Positions 1-11,360 of a DNA stretch of 64,000 nt are shown here, in pieces; positions within the stretch are counted from its first letter, which is position 1; every line of letters begins with the position of its first letter. The stretch covers positions 5,394,001-5,458,000 of the forward strand of contig NC_135059.1 of assembly GCF_051014685.1 (NCBI RefSeq), given 5' to 3'. The position numbers and the translations under genes were made by a program. Source of the stretch: Ptiloglossa arizonensis (lineage: Eukaryota > Arthropoda > Insecta > Hymenoptera > Colletidae). Below the pieces are notes generated by a model. That model saw only the letters and a program-made list of their open reading frames with translations. It was not told where the DNA came from and did not search any database.

Positions 1-845
1 AATATTACCATGTTAATGTTAACATGTTTTTTAAATCAAAAGATACAAATTATAATTAAAGCATAAATATCCTTTCTAAAGTTAGAAAATTTCAAATACT
101 TTTGTAAAAGTTTCAAAAATAGAATGGTACAATTGTTAATATTGGAACAATTTAGAAAATGTATGTAGATGTACATAAAAGCATAAAGCTTTGTTAAAGT
201 TTCATTTCCATCTCTAAGGAGATTGTGTCAATATAAAAACAATATTAATTTCTTGATAGCCTATTGCATTTTCTTTTACAAATATAAATCATTAAGTATA
301 GTAATTCAAATTTAAAAAAAAAAATGCAATTGAGATCACATGATTATGAAAATAATTGTGTCACAAGAAATCACTGCAAACTTTTATTCATTTGTTACAC
401 CAAATATCTAAAATATTGCACAGGACCAAGTCCTTAATTAAAAAGCCTACATAAAAATAAATGTTAATGCCTAATATACCTCCAGCCACTAAAATAATAT
501 ACGTGTTAGTTGGTTTTGTTACATTAATAAATCAATATAGACAGATTAATTGTTCCTTACGATTGTCATGGTTTCTTTTGTTCAAGTTCAGAATGAAAAA
601 CACAGTCTTTCATTGAGGAAAAGCACAGTTTGTTCGTGAAAATATATGCACAGATTTATTAAAAGTTGTGCATAACAAGGACAAAAGACAAAATTCTGCT
701 GTCGTTAAAGACATATAAAATACTTGTATAAAGATTTTCTAATGTTTTTTTAACTATTTTCATTGCATTTTTTTATACAGTTTTACATTTGCAGTACGTT
801 TCTCTACGTTTCTCTTATAAATGGTAAAACAATGAGTCTCTCTCC

Positions 846-925
<80 letters not shown>

Positions 926-1299
926 CTACATATATTGCTAAACAAACTTCAAAAGTGATGATTCATTTGTTTGTTCACTTAATTATGAAATAGTCAATAG
1001 TAAGGCAGTTTAATCATTCGTACCATTTCTTAATAATAAATAAATGCCTTTACATTACAAAACAAAGAAAGAAATAGAATGATCTTACATGGACAGTCGA
1101 TTAACACTTAAGTCATTGTATCATGCAATGAATTTTTCATATTCTTTATCATTTAACACGTTACCATACAACCTTTTGATCACTTTAACATTAACTTTCC
1201 ATGAAACGAGTTGTGTACTTCAAACATGGTTTTCTTATATCACCCTTATACATTTAATCTACAACAAATTACTAAATGTGTAAGGAAAAAATGGTTCTG
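1..1299 (-). other. Probable 3'UTR and downstream region of the GOLM-like gene
   Basis: AT-rich with no credible ORF. On the minus strand, possible poly(A) signals AATAAA lie at 660-655 and 388-383, so the transcript could end near 640 or 360, or beyond the left edge. The extent is inferred from position only. Confidence 0.4.
838..926. repeat. CT/GA microsatellite
   Basis: About 35 uninterrupted CT dinucleotides with a few T interruptions at both ends. On the gene strand it reads (GA)n. It generates artefactual Ser-Leu and Arg-Glu repeat ORFs on the two strands. Confidence 0.97.
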
Positions 1300-1344
1300 C
1301 TAATCACCTTTGAGTTCTTTAAACCAACTAGGAGTATCATCTAT
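1300..1344 (-). CDS. Candidate terminal mini-exon of the GOLM-like gene
   Basis: A 45-nt exon inferred from splice signals. TGCTGTAG at 1352-1345 precedes an in-phase peptide IDDTPSWFKELKGD followed by TAG. The acceptor phase (0) matches the exon 3 donor, and the peptide is acidic and Trp-containing like a genuine C-terminus. It is too short for ORF detection. The polypyrimidine tract is weak, so the alternative end within intron 3 (VKI-stop) stays possible; both could be made as isoforms. Confidence 0.5.
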   Translation of the reverse strand: MDDTPSWFKELKGD

Positions 1345-4300
1345 CTACAGCACCCAGTACAAATCATGAAAGTTACTCACATGTGTAAACATTACCAGAG
1401 AGGTTAGACCAAAAGTGACTTTGATCGTTGGCACAATTGTTCAGTACAAACAACTGAGGTGCTTAAAGGCACTTCTTTTAAATCTCCATGAGTTGAACAT
1501 AAATCGTGTTGTACCATTGTGTGTGTTCATAAACAATTACAGCAAAAACCTGAGCTAATCTGTTTTCAGTTTTTGAGTCCATTTCACCCTAATATTTACA
1601 TTGAAGTGACATTTTTTCCTTGAACAATTCATCCCAAAATGTTATTAACAGTACTTTTTCCATATTAACGTTAATTACTCGCAGCACTTTCGATACAAGA
1701 AAGTCTGACCAGGTATTGCACACATCGGTAACTAACTCTCATTTATCAGACTGATGTCAAAGAAGTATTGAAATTAAATTTTTACCGAATAATCGACAAA
1801 CTGATTTAAAATTTCTCTGGCAAATTCCTCTGCATTTTTCTGGTCTTTATCAAGTTTTTCTTCTGCTTTCATAGAAGTTTCTGGATCCACAACCGCTACA
1901 ACTTTCTCGTCAGGACGAGGAAGGGAATCAATATTTTGCTTCAACAACGGGATCTCGTTTCCTGGTGAACTTGAGGACGACTTCTTGTCATCTATTCTTT
2001 CATTGGCCTGATTAGGTGGCGGTATCACACGTTTTAATTGTTCCTCGTCAGAATTCTCGACTTTATCGTTCTCAACTTGAGTTTCGACCACCATTGGCTG
2101 AATATCCAATTTCTTCTGGCGTTTTTCGTGTACGTTATAAGGTAATGGTAACGAGTCCCGTAGTTCTCCTTCCTTTGGGTCATTCGGACCCACAGGTATG
2201 ATGTTTCCGTTCTTCTGAGCGAACTGTACGTCGTTGAATTCGTTTGTTTCATCATTCACCCGTTGTTCGTTCGATTGTAGGGGGTCTCCAATTGCGTGGT
2301 GTTCAATAGGTGCGTGTAGGGGCTGCGGATTTTTATCGCCATTGTTCGGCGGACTTACCTGTTGCTGTTGCGATGGGCCAATCGGAGACTTGATGTTGTT
2401 TACATTTCCGGGTTTTATCCGTTGCATCGAGGAGTGCAAATTCGCTATGCTTGGGCCAGGGGAAGTAATTTTAGTCACCGATTTCTAACAAAACAGAAAA
2501 ATTCAAAGTTGTTGAAAAATAATTTGCTGTCACAGAATCCTAATTATGCTACTATAATTTAATTAGCATTAAAATAACAATCAGGTGATATAGATTGTTT
2601 CTCTTTTAGGACGAAACATTTAGAATTTGAGGATAACCAGAAGCGTTTGTACCAGGAATTCTTGAAAATGACCACTTTCGTTTTAAATACAAGAACATCT
2701 ATTGTAAAATGTCCACCAGTGTTAACTATATATTTTGGAATTTAATCCGACTATTTTCCGAGTTTTCATAATTCTAACATTTCATTTGTTACAACATTCT
2801 GTATTTTATACCTTTTAACCTCTTAAAATCACGCTCAAATGTTGATCTGTAACGAATAAATTGTAGATACGATTGTTCGAAATCGAGAATTTAAAAACTT
2901 AGAGGCTACGATATTGAGGGAGAAATGACAATTTTTTCATAGTTTAGGAGTAGTTTCATACAGTAGTCAAATTTCAATGCTCGATAAAGTATCGATACAA
3001 GCAAGTACAATTTATTCTGTTACTTTTCTAATGTTCTGTTTTTTTTTCTCTCTAATCATAGTAATATAAGTATAGAGAAATTCTACTAAATTTTAATTGC
3101 AAATATCAACCTCGCACCTTGGCTTTTTCCAGCTCACGTGTAAGCTGGAATATTTTCTTCTGAAGATGTTCAATGGTGTTATCAGTAGTGCCATGGTTTC
3201 TCAGTACGTCCTGGTACTTTTGCTTCAGCTTGGTCTTCTCGGTGTCCAGCTCCAGTAACCTGGTTTTCAGATGCTCCAAGGCCTTATCCTTTTCCTCCTT
3301 GGCTTGCCGACGAAACTCTCGAAGTGTCGCCTCTAATCTGTTCATGTCCAGCAAGGCCTGTTTCTCACGTTTCTTAAACTCCTCCTGCAGATCCTGATGC
3401 TCTGTCTGCAGGATCTTGTAAGTTTGCTGAAGGGAGCTGAACCTCTGCATCGCTTCTATGCTGTTCTTGTCCCGCAAGGACTTTTCACGAGTGGCCCGTT
3501 GCTGAAGTTCCTGCTTTACGGCCGCGTTCGAGCTCTTCTCCTCGGCTAGGGATTTCTCGAGTCGCACTTTGTACTCGAATATAACTGGAAATTAATCAGA
3601 AAGGCCAATCGATACGTATGTCGGTTTGTAGATTGGTAGTCATTTCTTGTATTATATTTATATAATACTACAATATTTATTTATTGAACCAATAAATATT
3701 TTTGAACTCGCGCGCGTGCACACACTTTTATATGTGTAATATATTTTTTCGACTTCAAGGGAACACCATTTTATTTATGCTTATATAACTTTTAAATCAC
3801 AACAGATATTGAATAATCACAGCTGGAAACCCAACAAATTTCGAACATTCTTTTCCATTGATTTATCACAGTTCTCTAGGAACAGCATAACTTTCGTTTG
3901 AAATATTTTTCAAAATTTTCTATAACAGAAGACTTATATAAGAATAAATAAAATGGAACGGTTGTTTCCCAATAGTCAAAAAGCAGCAACAACGAAATAC
4001 GGTACTGTCCTTCAATTGGACCAATGAACATTTTTGATCCAGGTCAAGACTTAATTCTACCAGTTGTACAGGGTGTCCCAATTATCACCGGTCGATTTCA
4101 ATTTCGCGCTATCGTTAAAACGTCGAATCGATTAACCCGAAACTTGACATGCGTCATCTGGACAAATGGGAAATTAATCGTGGAAAAGTACACGGTGAAA
4201 GAACGCGTGTTACGAAAAAATCACGATCTTTAACGATTCGAGAGGGAAAAAGTAAATCGACTGGTGACACCCTCTACAACTGTCCCGTCGTTTGAGTGTC

Positions 4301-4512
4301 ACACATGCCTCGTAGGTGAACGGTCCCGTACCTTGAAGTTGAGCAGCAAGAGCCTCCTGTTGATGAGTACATTGGGCGTGATGTTCTCGAAGCCTGGCCA
4401 TCTCCGAGGTGGTGGTGCGGTAGAGAATCACCAAAAGAATACCCACCACTCCGCAACCCCCGTATACGGCCAGGCGGCCACCCCGGCCCCTGCCGAGTCG
4501 AGAACCGGTCAT
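1300..4512 (-). CDS. Golgi membrane protein (GOLM1/GOLM2-like), four coding exons, 463 aa
   Basis: Spliced coding sequence 4512-4332, 3584-3118, 2484-1786 and 1344-1300, with all junctions in phase. Visible in the protein: a basic cytosolic N-terminus (MTGSRLGRGRGGR), one hydrophobic segment at about residues 14-32 (signal anchor, type II), a highly charged coiled coil at about residues 34-215 (heptad-rich, many K/E/Q/L), then a Pro/Gln/Asp/Glu-rich disordered tail at 217-463. This layout and length match the GOLM1 (GP73) / GOLM2 (CASC4) family (about 400-430 residues in human), which sit in the cis-Golgi membrane with the coiled coil in the lumen. Their exact biochemical role is not settled. 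Assignment rests on architecture and general resemblance of the coiled coil, not on a diagnostic motif; another single-pass Golgi coiled-coil protein is possible. The start was chosen because the ATG follows a splice acceptor directly and precedes the basic-plus-hydrophobic anchor. The gene has no co-oriented neighbour in the window. Confidence 0.7.
1786..2484 (-). CDS. Coding exon 3 of the GOLM-like gene (disordered tail)
   Basis: Acceptor TTTTGTTAG at 2493-2485 with an in-frame stop immediately upstream, so the exon must start at 2484 (K-S-V-T-K). It encodes residues 217-449: Gln/Pro/Asn-rich, then increasingly acidic (VENDKVENSDEEQ, AEEKLDKDQKNAEEFAREIL). Donor candidate TCG|GTAAAA at 1788-1780, phase 0. 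If this donor is not used, the protein ends three residues later as VKI-stop, at 1774. Confidence 0.85.
3118..3584 (-). CDS. Coding exon 2 of the GOLM-like gene (coiled coil)
   Basis: Acceptor TTTCCAG at 3591-3585; the exon starts with two bases that complete the codon split by the previous donor (G|TT, Val). It encodes residues 61-216, almost entirely coiled coil (for example RLEKSLAEEKSSNA, QQTYKILQTEHQDLQEEFKK). The donor is AAG|GTGCGA at 3120-3112, phase 0. Intron reading hits a stop three codons later, so the exon cannot extend far. Confidence 0.85.
4332..4512 (-). CDS. Coding exon 1 of the GOLM-like gene
   Basis: Encodes residues 1-60 plus one base, covering the N-terminal basic stretch and membrane anchor. 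Upstream on the minus strand is TTTGCAG at 4521-4515, followed by AG and the ATG, so the exon probably begins at 4514 after a 5'UTR intron. The donor reads CAAG|GTACGG at 4335-4328. Reading through the donor gives a cysteine-rich, unrelated-looking extension, which supports splicing here. Confidence 0.85.
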
Positions 4513-6286
4513 CTCTGCAAACAAAGAGGTATATCACTTTAATTCATCGCTTCATTAACTCTGTAAGTAGACTGGTGTACAGGTCTATTGAGTGTTTCCT
4601 TATTGGGGTAACTGTCCTTAGGGATGCACTCGTCGTTCGAACGTAATGAAACAACTTTATGAAAACACATCACTTATTTGTTTTCAATTTATACTCGTCT
4701 TCGCGTATTGGTATTCCTTTTGACAAATTGGTGCACAACTACTGCAACAAACGATTTCTATGATCACGACTAACGATTCAGGTCTAATGATCCGGATGGA
4801 CAAAGACGTAGAGGTACAAAAGTTGGTAATTAGACGTTGGTAAATTCAGATTGCGACGGATGATGTTCGTAATACTGTACACAAAGGGTGTGCAGTTCTA
4901 AAAATAGACTCAGTCGATAGAAGAAAAAATTCTTCGTAAAAAGATTGCTCGGCAAGAAGTCTGCAGGCGTTTTAATCCTCTCGACGTAAGATTGGGGACA
5001 AGTTGAATGGTAACAATTGCGTTCCGCGTGTTTCAATAGTGATTTTAACCGGTGTGTGTACCGCTACCGAGATTCGTGGAATAATTTTTGACGAGCACGA
5101 GTCTTCGGTTGGAGATCCGAGTTGAAGAAAGCAGATAGACCGAAGAAAACGTAGAAAGTGGTGGAATGGACGTGCACGCGCCGAAGAAAAGAATTGTTAA
5201 GAACGTTTCCAAAGAGAATCCTTGGTTGAAGGAAAGCGTCGGGTAGGCAAGAGGCTTCCCTCCGTGCAACGGAGAACTGAAAAATTAGCGTTTGTTCAAC
5301 TGTAAGCGCACGGAATCCTTTTGTTCACCACGGCGAAGTGAAAACGAAGAATAAGGTCAAGGGGTGAGAGAGCCATGAACAGGAAAGTAATTTACGCCAG
5401 CATTCGTCATAGTCCGCGGTTCAACGTTAACTCCGAGTGAAAGTCGATGACTGCAACGAATTGTACGATAATTTCTGCTTTATTTCGCATACCGTGCGCA
5501 TCTTTCTCGTCGTTACGTAATATCAACGGACACCAACCTCGCGTGCATCGTCTTGCCTCTTTCTAAACCTACGGATTAATTCAACTATCCACTAGTTCGT
5601 TCACCTTAAGGATTACCTCTGCCGAATCGGACTCTTCGGATCGTTTCGCAAGGTTGGACTTTGATGGAATTTGGTGAAGACTGTTCGTGAAAATATTGAT
5701 ATTTTTGCAGCTCGAAAAGGCAGTCGATAATTGAAGAAAGCAAAGCAAGTTAGCGATCTATAAATTGGAAGGGTGGGTTGCAGCATCTAAAAGAGGAAAT
5801 TTGATTTTTCCATAAAATTTTGAAGCTTTCGTCGAGTTGATTTTCATCCAGACGATAGAAGGGCTTTTATTTTATACGTGTGCCAAAGAAATATGTTGCA
5901 TTGAGAAAAATGGCTTTAAAGTCTCGGCGTACAATGTTAGAGTACACAGAGTTCCGATCATAGTCGTACGGTATTATCAATTTTTCAAATTTCATCAGAA
6001 TCTTACCGATAACACTTTTAGGACTTGAATCTTTAAGAAAATGTAAAATAAAAAATACAATTTTTTGTGAAAAATACAATTGAACGCGGTTGTCGTGCAA
6101 ACTAGACGACATGGAAATGAACAATGTGTTCCGTGTATCTTACCCACTTGAACATCTTCGTTACTTCAAACAATACAGGAAAACGTTACTTAAAATTTAC
6201 GGGTACCGTTAGTTGTTTATTTCGATAATCGATCAATGAATATTGTAAACAACCGCCAATGATCGAGTAATTTAAAAAAAAAAAGA

Positions 6287-6335
6287 GTTTGAAACGAGTC
6301 AAATCGACCTCTTTGATAGTTCTAGAGTTACACCG
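6287..6335 (-). repeat. Solo copy of a piggyBac-like end motif
   Basis: Reads, on the minus strand, a gene-poor motif of the form GTAACTCTAGAACTATCAAAG then GGTC-like and TTTGACTCGTTTCAAAC. The same motif occurs near 37.59, 57.40 and 63.64 kb and in tandem at 22.26-22.65 kb. Resemblance to piggyBac ends is inferred from the TTAACACTAGAACTACC start seen in better copies. Confidence 0.4.
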
Positions 6336-7210
6336 TACAACCGTTTAGAATAATATTTTCGCGGATTGACAGGATACGCGTGTCACACGGTGTATATTGA
6401 GGAATGAAGTCACGATTGCTAGTCTCTGGACAATTCCGCAAACGTGTACTGTTGCATCTCAAGGAAAAACGTGTTTTCTTACGGGGACCGCGATTAAACG
6501 GTCGGTCAATTTCCGTGAAAGCAGATTTTAGAAGGTAACTACTTAAACACCACGATCCGCGGAGCGTGCAAGTGTGCACGACAGACGAGGGAATTGGCCG
6601 GCATTAAATTTAACGAGCGAAGAACAAGGCCGCAGAATTCGTAATGGTTGCAACTAGTGCTCTGAAACTTAAACGAAGGATGGTTCGTCCTAATTATGTC
6701 TTCCGTCCATATTTTCTCCTCGCGTGTCTTTACTACGGCAATTCTAGTAACTTCCATCTTCCCTGAGAACCTGTTCCTTGCGAACAACGCAACAAAACCG
6801 TCTGAAGTATCCTCATTCCAAAGGCGGCTTTATTTTTGTGTCTTCGCTCGATGGAGGGAAATACCTACATATTTTCGAATACCTCGCTATTAATGCGCTC
6901 GTTTGGTTACCTAAATTGTCCGCTGTTATTTAAATACACGAAAAAGTCACGTACTGTTCATAATAATTACGATTGGGAGTCCTACGACGACCCAGACTAC
7001 GAATGTCTAAATGCTTTGTCGTTAATGGATTCGTTCGGTTACCCTAGCCAAGTTGCTCGTTGTCTTTTGGATACACCAGGAACAAGTACGTACATTCCTC
7101 GTAATGAATGCTCGATCGATTGTACAGTACACGCAAGACAAATGATATTTACCGAGAAAAATATTTAAGAAAGAACCCTCTTATTATATTTATGATTTTA
7201 TTGCCGAAAA

Positions 7211-7240
7211 TATTAGGTTGTTCGGAAAGTCATTTCGAAT
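7211..7240 (+). mobile_element. Solo mariner-type MITE end
   Basis: TA followed by TTAGGTTGTTCGGAAAGTCA, the terminal repeat of the ~136-bp MITE family described at 23,350. The internal part and the opposite end are not recognisable. Confidence 0.6.
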
Positions 7241-10200
7241 AATTTGGAAACCATTGACGATTTCGGAAACGTTGTTTTCCGACAAGAGAAATTTTCTTGG
7301 AAAAATATAGATTACACCGTGTCGGACACTTTTCAACGATGAAGCCATTACGAGAAATGGTAAGATAATTTTCAATGAACGTACGTTGTACAGGTATCAA
7401 TTTGAATGTTAACCAGGGACACGCGTGTTCGGAAATCATAGTGCCAGCCTGTCTCGTGGCAAGTTTCCGTTTCCTGGGTTTCAAAGAAATCGAAGGAGAC
7501 ACCATCGGCCGAGAAGACGGTTCGTTTTCCTGTCCCCTTTAATCCGCCGCGATGTTACATTTTGTCTTCCGTAAGGCAGCAAGTTGTACAAGGGAAAATT
7601 GTAATTGTACGTTTACTGGTTCCGGTGTTATTTTATATGTACTAGGAACTAGAGTACCGTACACCGGGCGCGAAAATACTCCATGGCTACAAATGCATGA
7701 CACTGATCGTGAAGAAGGCGGTCCTTTCTAAGCTCGCGATGCGCAAGATAGGTGCGCAACACACATTACGTGCAATCTGGTATGGTGGAACGATATTTTT
7801 GTGCCGAGTGTACAAACGCGTTACGTGTGCTCCTTGCGAATACAGGTAGTTCTCGACTTACGACGGGAGTTTCGTTCGGTAATTTTGCCCGTAACACGAA
7901 TTCTGTGCAAGATCGTCACAGATAGATACCATCGGCAAACAATAAAATAATCTACGTTCTTGTTACTCTTTATTTGTTCAAGCTTCGCGATACACGTGTA
8001 TACGTATTCGTACAACGCAAAGGAAACGAGACTAGTATTCGATGGGCTCGAAAAATTCTTCAGAATTTTTTCTCCGTGATTATTACGGGTGGCATGATCC
8101 ATCGATTGGACTCGAATAGGAATGTCAACGGAACCAGGATTTCGTAATTGTACGAAACTGTTCAATTTTCCTTACGCAGTTTGCTTTCTCGCAATTCATT
8201 TATTAATATTAGTTTTCACGTTTATTATTTGTCTTCTTTTATCACTCCTTCGATTACCAGGCATCAGGAACACACAAATTTAAAAGTGTGTAATATAAAT
8301 ACCGAACAACAATGACGGTAAAGCACGGCACAAGGATTTACAAATATATTTTTAACGATGTATACAACAAAACTAGGGAATGTAGTAAAACGACGATACG
8401 GTATTTTTATTTATTTTTGCATGATAAGAGGAATGAGAAATTTTTGTTTCTGAAAATTTCTTACGCCCAAGCGTTTCTTTTTTTTTTTTTTGTTTCACGT
8501 CGCGATCAAGCCCACGTTATCGCATCGATGAGAAACAGGAACAGATAAAGTCTGCATGTTTTCCTTGCAAACCATCGGTTTTATCTCACGCTCAGCCGGT
8601 CTGATAGGTGTTTTTCGATACGTCTCGCATCCAGGCGTCTTTACTATTTTATTATGGAAACTAGATATTCCGTATTAGCTGCGGTTAAGCGGCTACAAGG
8701 GGGATACGGTGCAACGGCGGATGGATTACAAGGACAAGCGAACAGAAGTGACGTAAAGAGAAGTCACGGAGAGAACTCGAGGATCCATTTGGATTCTGAA
8801 GAAACGTACGATTCTATTTAAAATAACACCGGTGACCTTGGCAAATCGGAATCGAAGACCTTAGCAAAAAAATGATCCAGCACTGTATATCCCTCTTCCG
8901 TTATTTTTAAACGCAGTACAGATTCTATCGTTTAAATACTCCACTATTTTTAACGTAGTATTACAATTCCAATACTATGGAACTGATACCAGTACATTGA
9001 TGCAAAGTTCTTGTCGTATAACATTCACTATACCATATTTAGTGGTACAGCATTGCTATACTTGTATAATAGTGATGCGGTAGTAAAAATATTGCTTCAG
9101 TTTGATAGTTTAAATAATATAAATAATTAAGAATACTAGAAATTCGATTACTACGAATTATTTTTGTCATTTATTATTAATATAAAAGTTTGCACAACTC
9201 TGTCAGATGTATACGTTGAGCAGGTGTAAAATAATGTGCCAATGTAATCGCTTTAATAAATTGCACGGACATTTAATTATTAATAATACTTCGTTAAACT
9301 GCCGGATTAATATTTGGCGGGATAAACCAAATTCAATTTTGCTCAATAATTCAACACGCGCTGCCACGAAATTTCCCTTCATTTCACTTATAATACACTG
9401 CATAAATCCAGGCTGCTTTTCATACATTTTGACGGCAAAATTAGTGCTTCTGTACGGGAGGAATGAACTATAATCATTTAAATATCAATACAAAACGAAG
9501 ATAACTTTTAGAGTGTTTAAATAAACGTACTTCGACAAAACGAGAGAACAACATTTCAAAAAATTGAATTTAGAAAAGATAAGGTTTGAATTTGATTTGA
9601 ATAATTTTCGTATTATGATAAGGTTTTTGTCAGTATGTATGCGGTTTAAGGAACGACCAGTCGGCTCATGGATTAAGTTTTATTTTCGTTTTGCTTCACG
9701 TCGACCTTCGATGGCGTTGGCTGCAAACTGTATAAGAAAAATTCAGTACCAACTGAAACACATTCACGATCTTTTATTGTAACTTTGACTTTTGAAGGTT
9801 AAGATAATTAATTAAATATTACAATTATATAAACGAAATTACAAATTAACCATAATTACTGCCAGATGGCTACTACGGCAACTTCTTTTCGAATGTGAAT
9901 TATACGTTACTGTTGCAACCTGCCTTTGAAAAAGAACTTGTCCATATTACTAAAAATATGCTGAAGGCATCACTAACTAGAAATTGACGCGCGTCTACGC
10001 ATTCGTGGTAGTCTGGACAATCCTTTGTTAGCCTGTGTACATATAGGAGCTTATTAAATATAAAGGAGTTTTGTACTATCGATTATTGATTGGACTGCTC
10101 TCACTTATTTCATCGTAGAAATGAAATATCGATTTTTAATATCACCGAATTTGATTATTTTGCGTTAATTGATTAATTGCATCGCCGATCTAGTAATCGC

Positions 10201-10961
10201 ATTAAAGGTTCATTTGTCTATTGTTCAATCGAGTCTCATTACAATTGTCAATCAATAAACCAAAGGTAATTATTGATACAGAACAATTCATTAAGTGATA
10301 ATATCGCATCATTATTGTCTGTTATATGTATTACATTATTATTAATTAATCAAACACGTAGCTTTCAGAGCGATTGAGTGGATACAGAGTCTACCTGCAT
10401 AATTAGATGTTAATGCGTGCTTCGAGAATTCGCTAACAGAAATAATACACAAGAACGTGTGAAAGCTGAAAGTTTTTTGCGACTACAAATGCATAAGATA
10501 TAAAGTAGAGTGAACAACTGGAAAAGTGAATTAATTGAACGAAACGTAAATGTCTCGGTTGATTTGTGATTGAACAAATAGAATAGCGAATTTAAATATT
10601 TCAGAATGTTCGGACAGTTGTAAATAATCAATGCTTCGGTTCTTAATACATGAAAATCTATATACTAAAATAAGTTCAATTGTTTGAAAATTTTTTCAAA
10701 ATTCTTAGTTTCAAAAATTCTTATACAAATTCTTGCACGTAGCCATCCAGGCTCTAGCGTAGATGTAGGTGAGATTACGATCGAATGATTATAGTGATCA
10801 AATTATGGTCATTAGATCGCAATGACCATATTATGGTTTTAGAAATTCCTTCCGTTTCTCGAGTCATCGAATATCTCTATCATATCTCCAAGCCCCCCGT
10901 TTCCTGTTACTCCATAGAATCCGTTGATCCATCGAGTTTCGATCGCCAAGGTATGCACGTA

Positions 10962-11000
10962 TGTATATATATGTATATATGTACGTATATACATATAGGG
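10962..11000. repeat. ATGTAT-type microsatellite
   Basis: Imperfect alternation of GTATAT and ACATAT units, self-complementary in part. Simple repeat only. Confidence 0.8.
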
Positions 11001-11039
11001 TAACGCGAGTAGACCCAAACGTCTGATATTGGACACCGG

Positions 11040-11360
11040 TAATTACGATAGACCGCTTTTATCGCTGTATTTCTGTCGGTTCTGCGTGAACGGAAATTAC
11101 ATCCGTCTCGCATGGCTCATCCATGCTTCACTCGTCCTTGCTGATCGCGCGAATTACCGAGGATGTTTGCCCAGAGAGACGATACTCCATGTGGGGAAAA
11201 AAATGTGGGCGCGGGGTGGAGTTGCTACCTAGCGGCTGAATTCGAGTTCACTGACACTTTCGAGCACGCGCGATAGATCCTGGTTTCGTCTGCTTTCACG
11301 TGTGTCATGTTTGCTATATGCTCTGCTCTGTGAGCTTTCTAACAGCACTCGAATCAGTAT
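11040..11360. promoter_or_regulatory. CpG-rich island, candidate promoter region
   Basis: Clearly GC-richer than its flanks, with clustered CpG. On the minus strand GTGTCAGTGAAC near 11,258 resembles an insect initiator (TCAGT). It could serve the leftward GOLM-like gene, whose first non-coding exon must lie upstream of 4,514. There is no TATA box, and the assignment is only positional. Confidence 0.2.

Larger units (their letters stand above)
4515..11040. other. Non-coding stretch upstream of the GOLM-like coding exons
   Basis: I see no supported gene. It probably consists of the spliced 5'UTR intron of the minus-strand gene, because an acceptor abuts its ATG. Short ORFs on both strands lack conserved motifs and coding-like composition. 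It holds one solo piggyBac-like end motif (6287) and one solo mariner-type end (7211). Confidence 0.5.

Noticed and set aside
760..993. Ser-Leu and Arg-Glu repeat ORFs on opposite strands
   Set aside because: Direct translation of the CT/GA microsatellite.
2016..2562. Plus-strand ORFs opposite exon 3
   Set aside because: Shadows of the minus-strand coding exon; the minus frame has splice sites and the disordered-tail composition.
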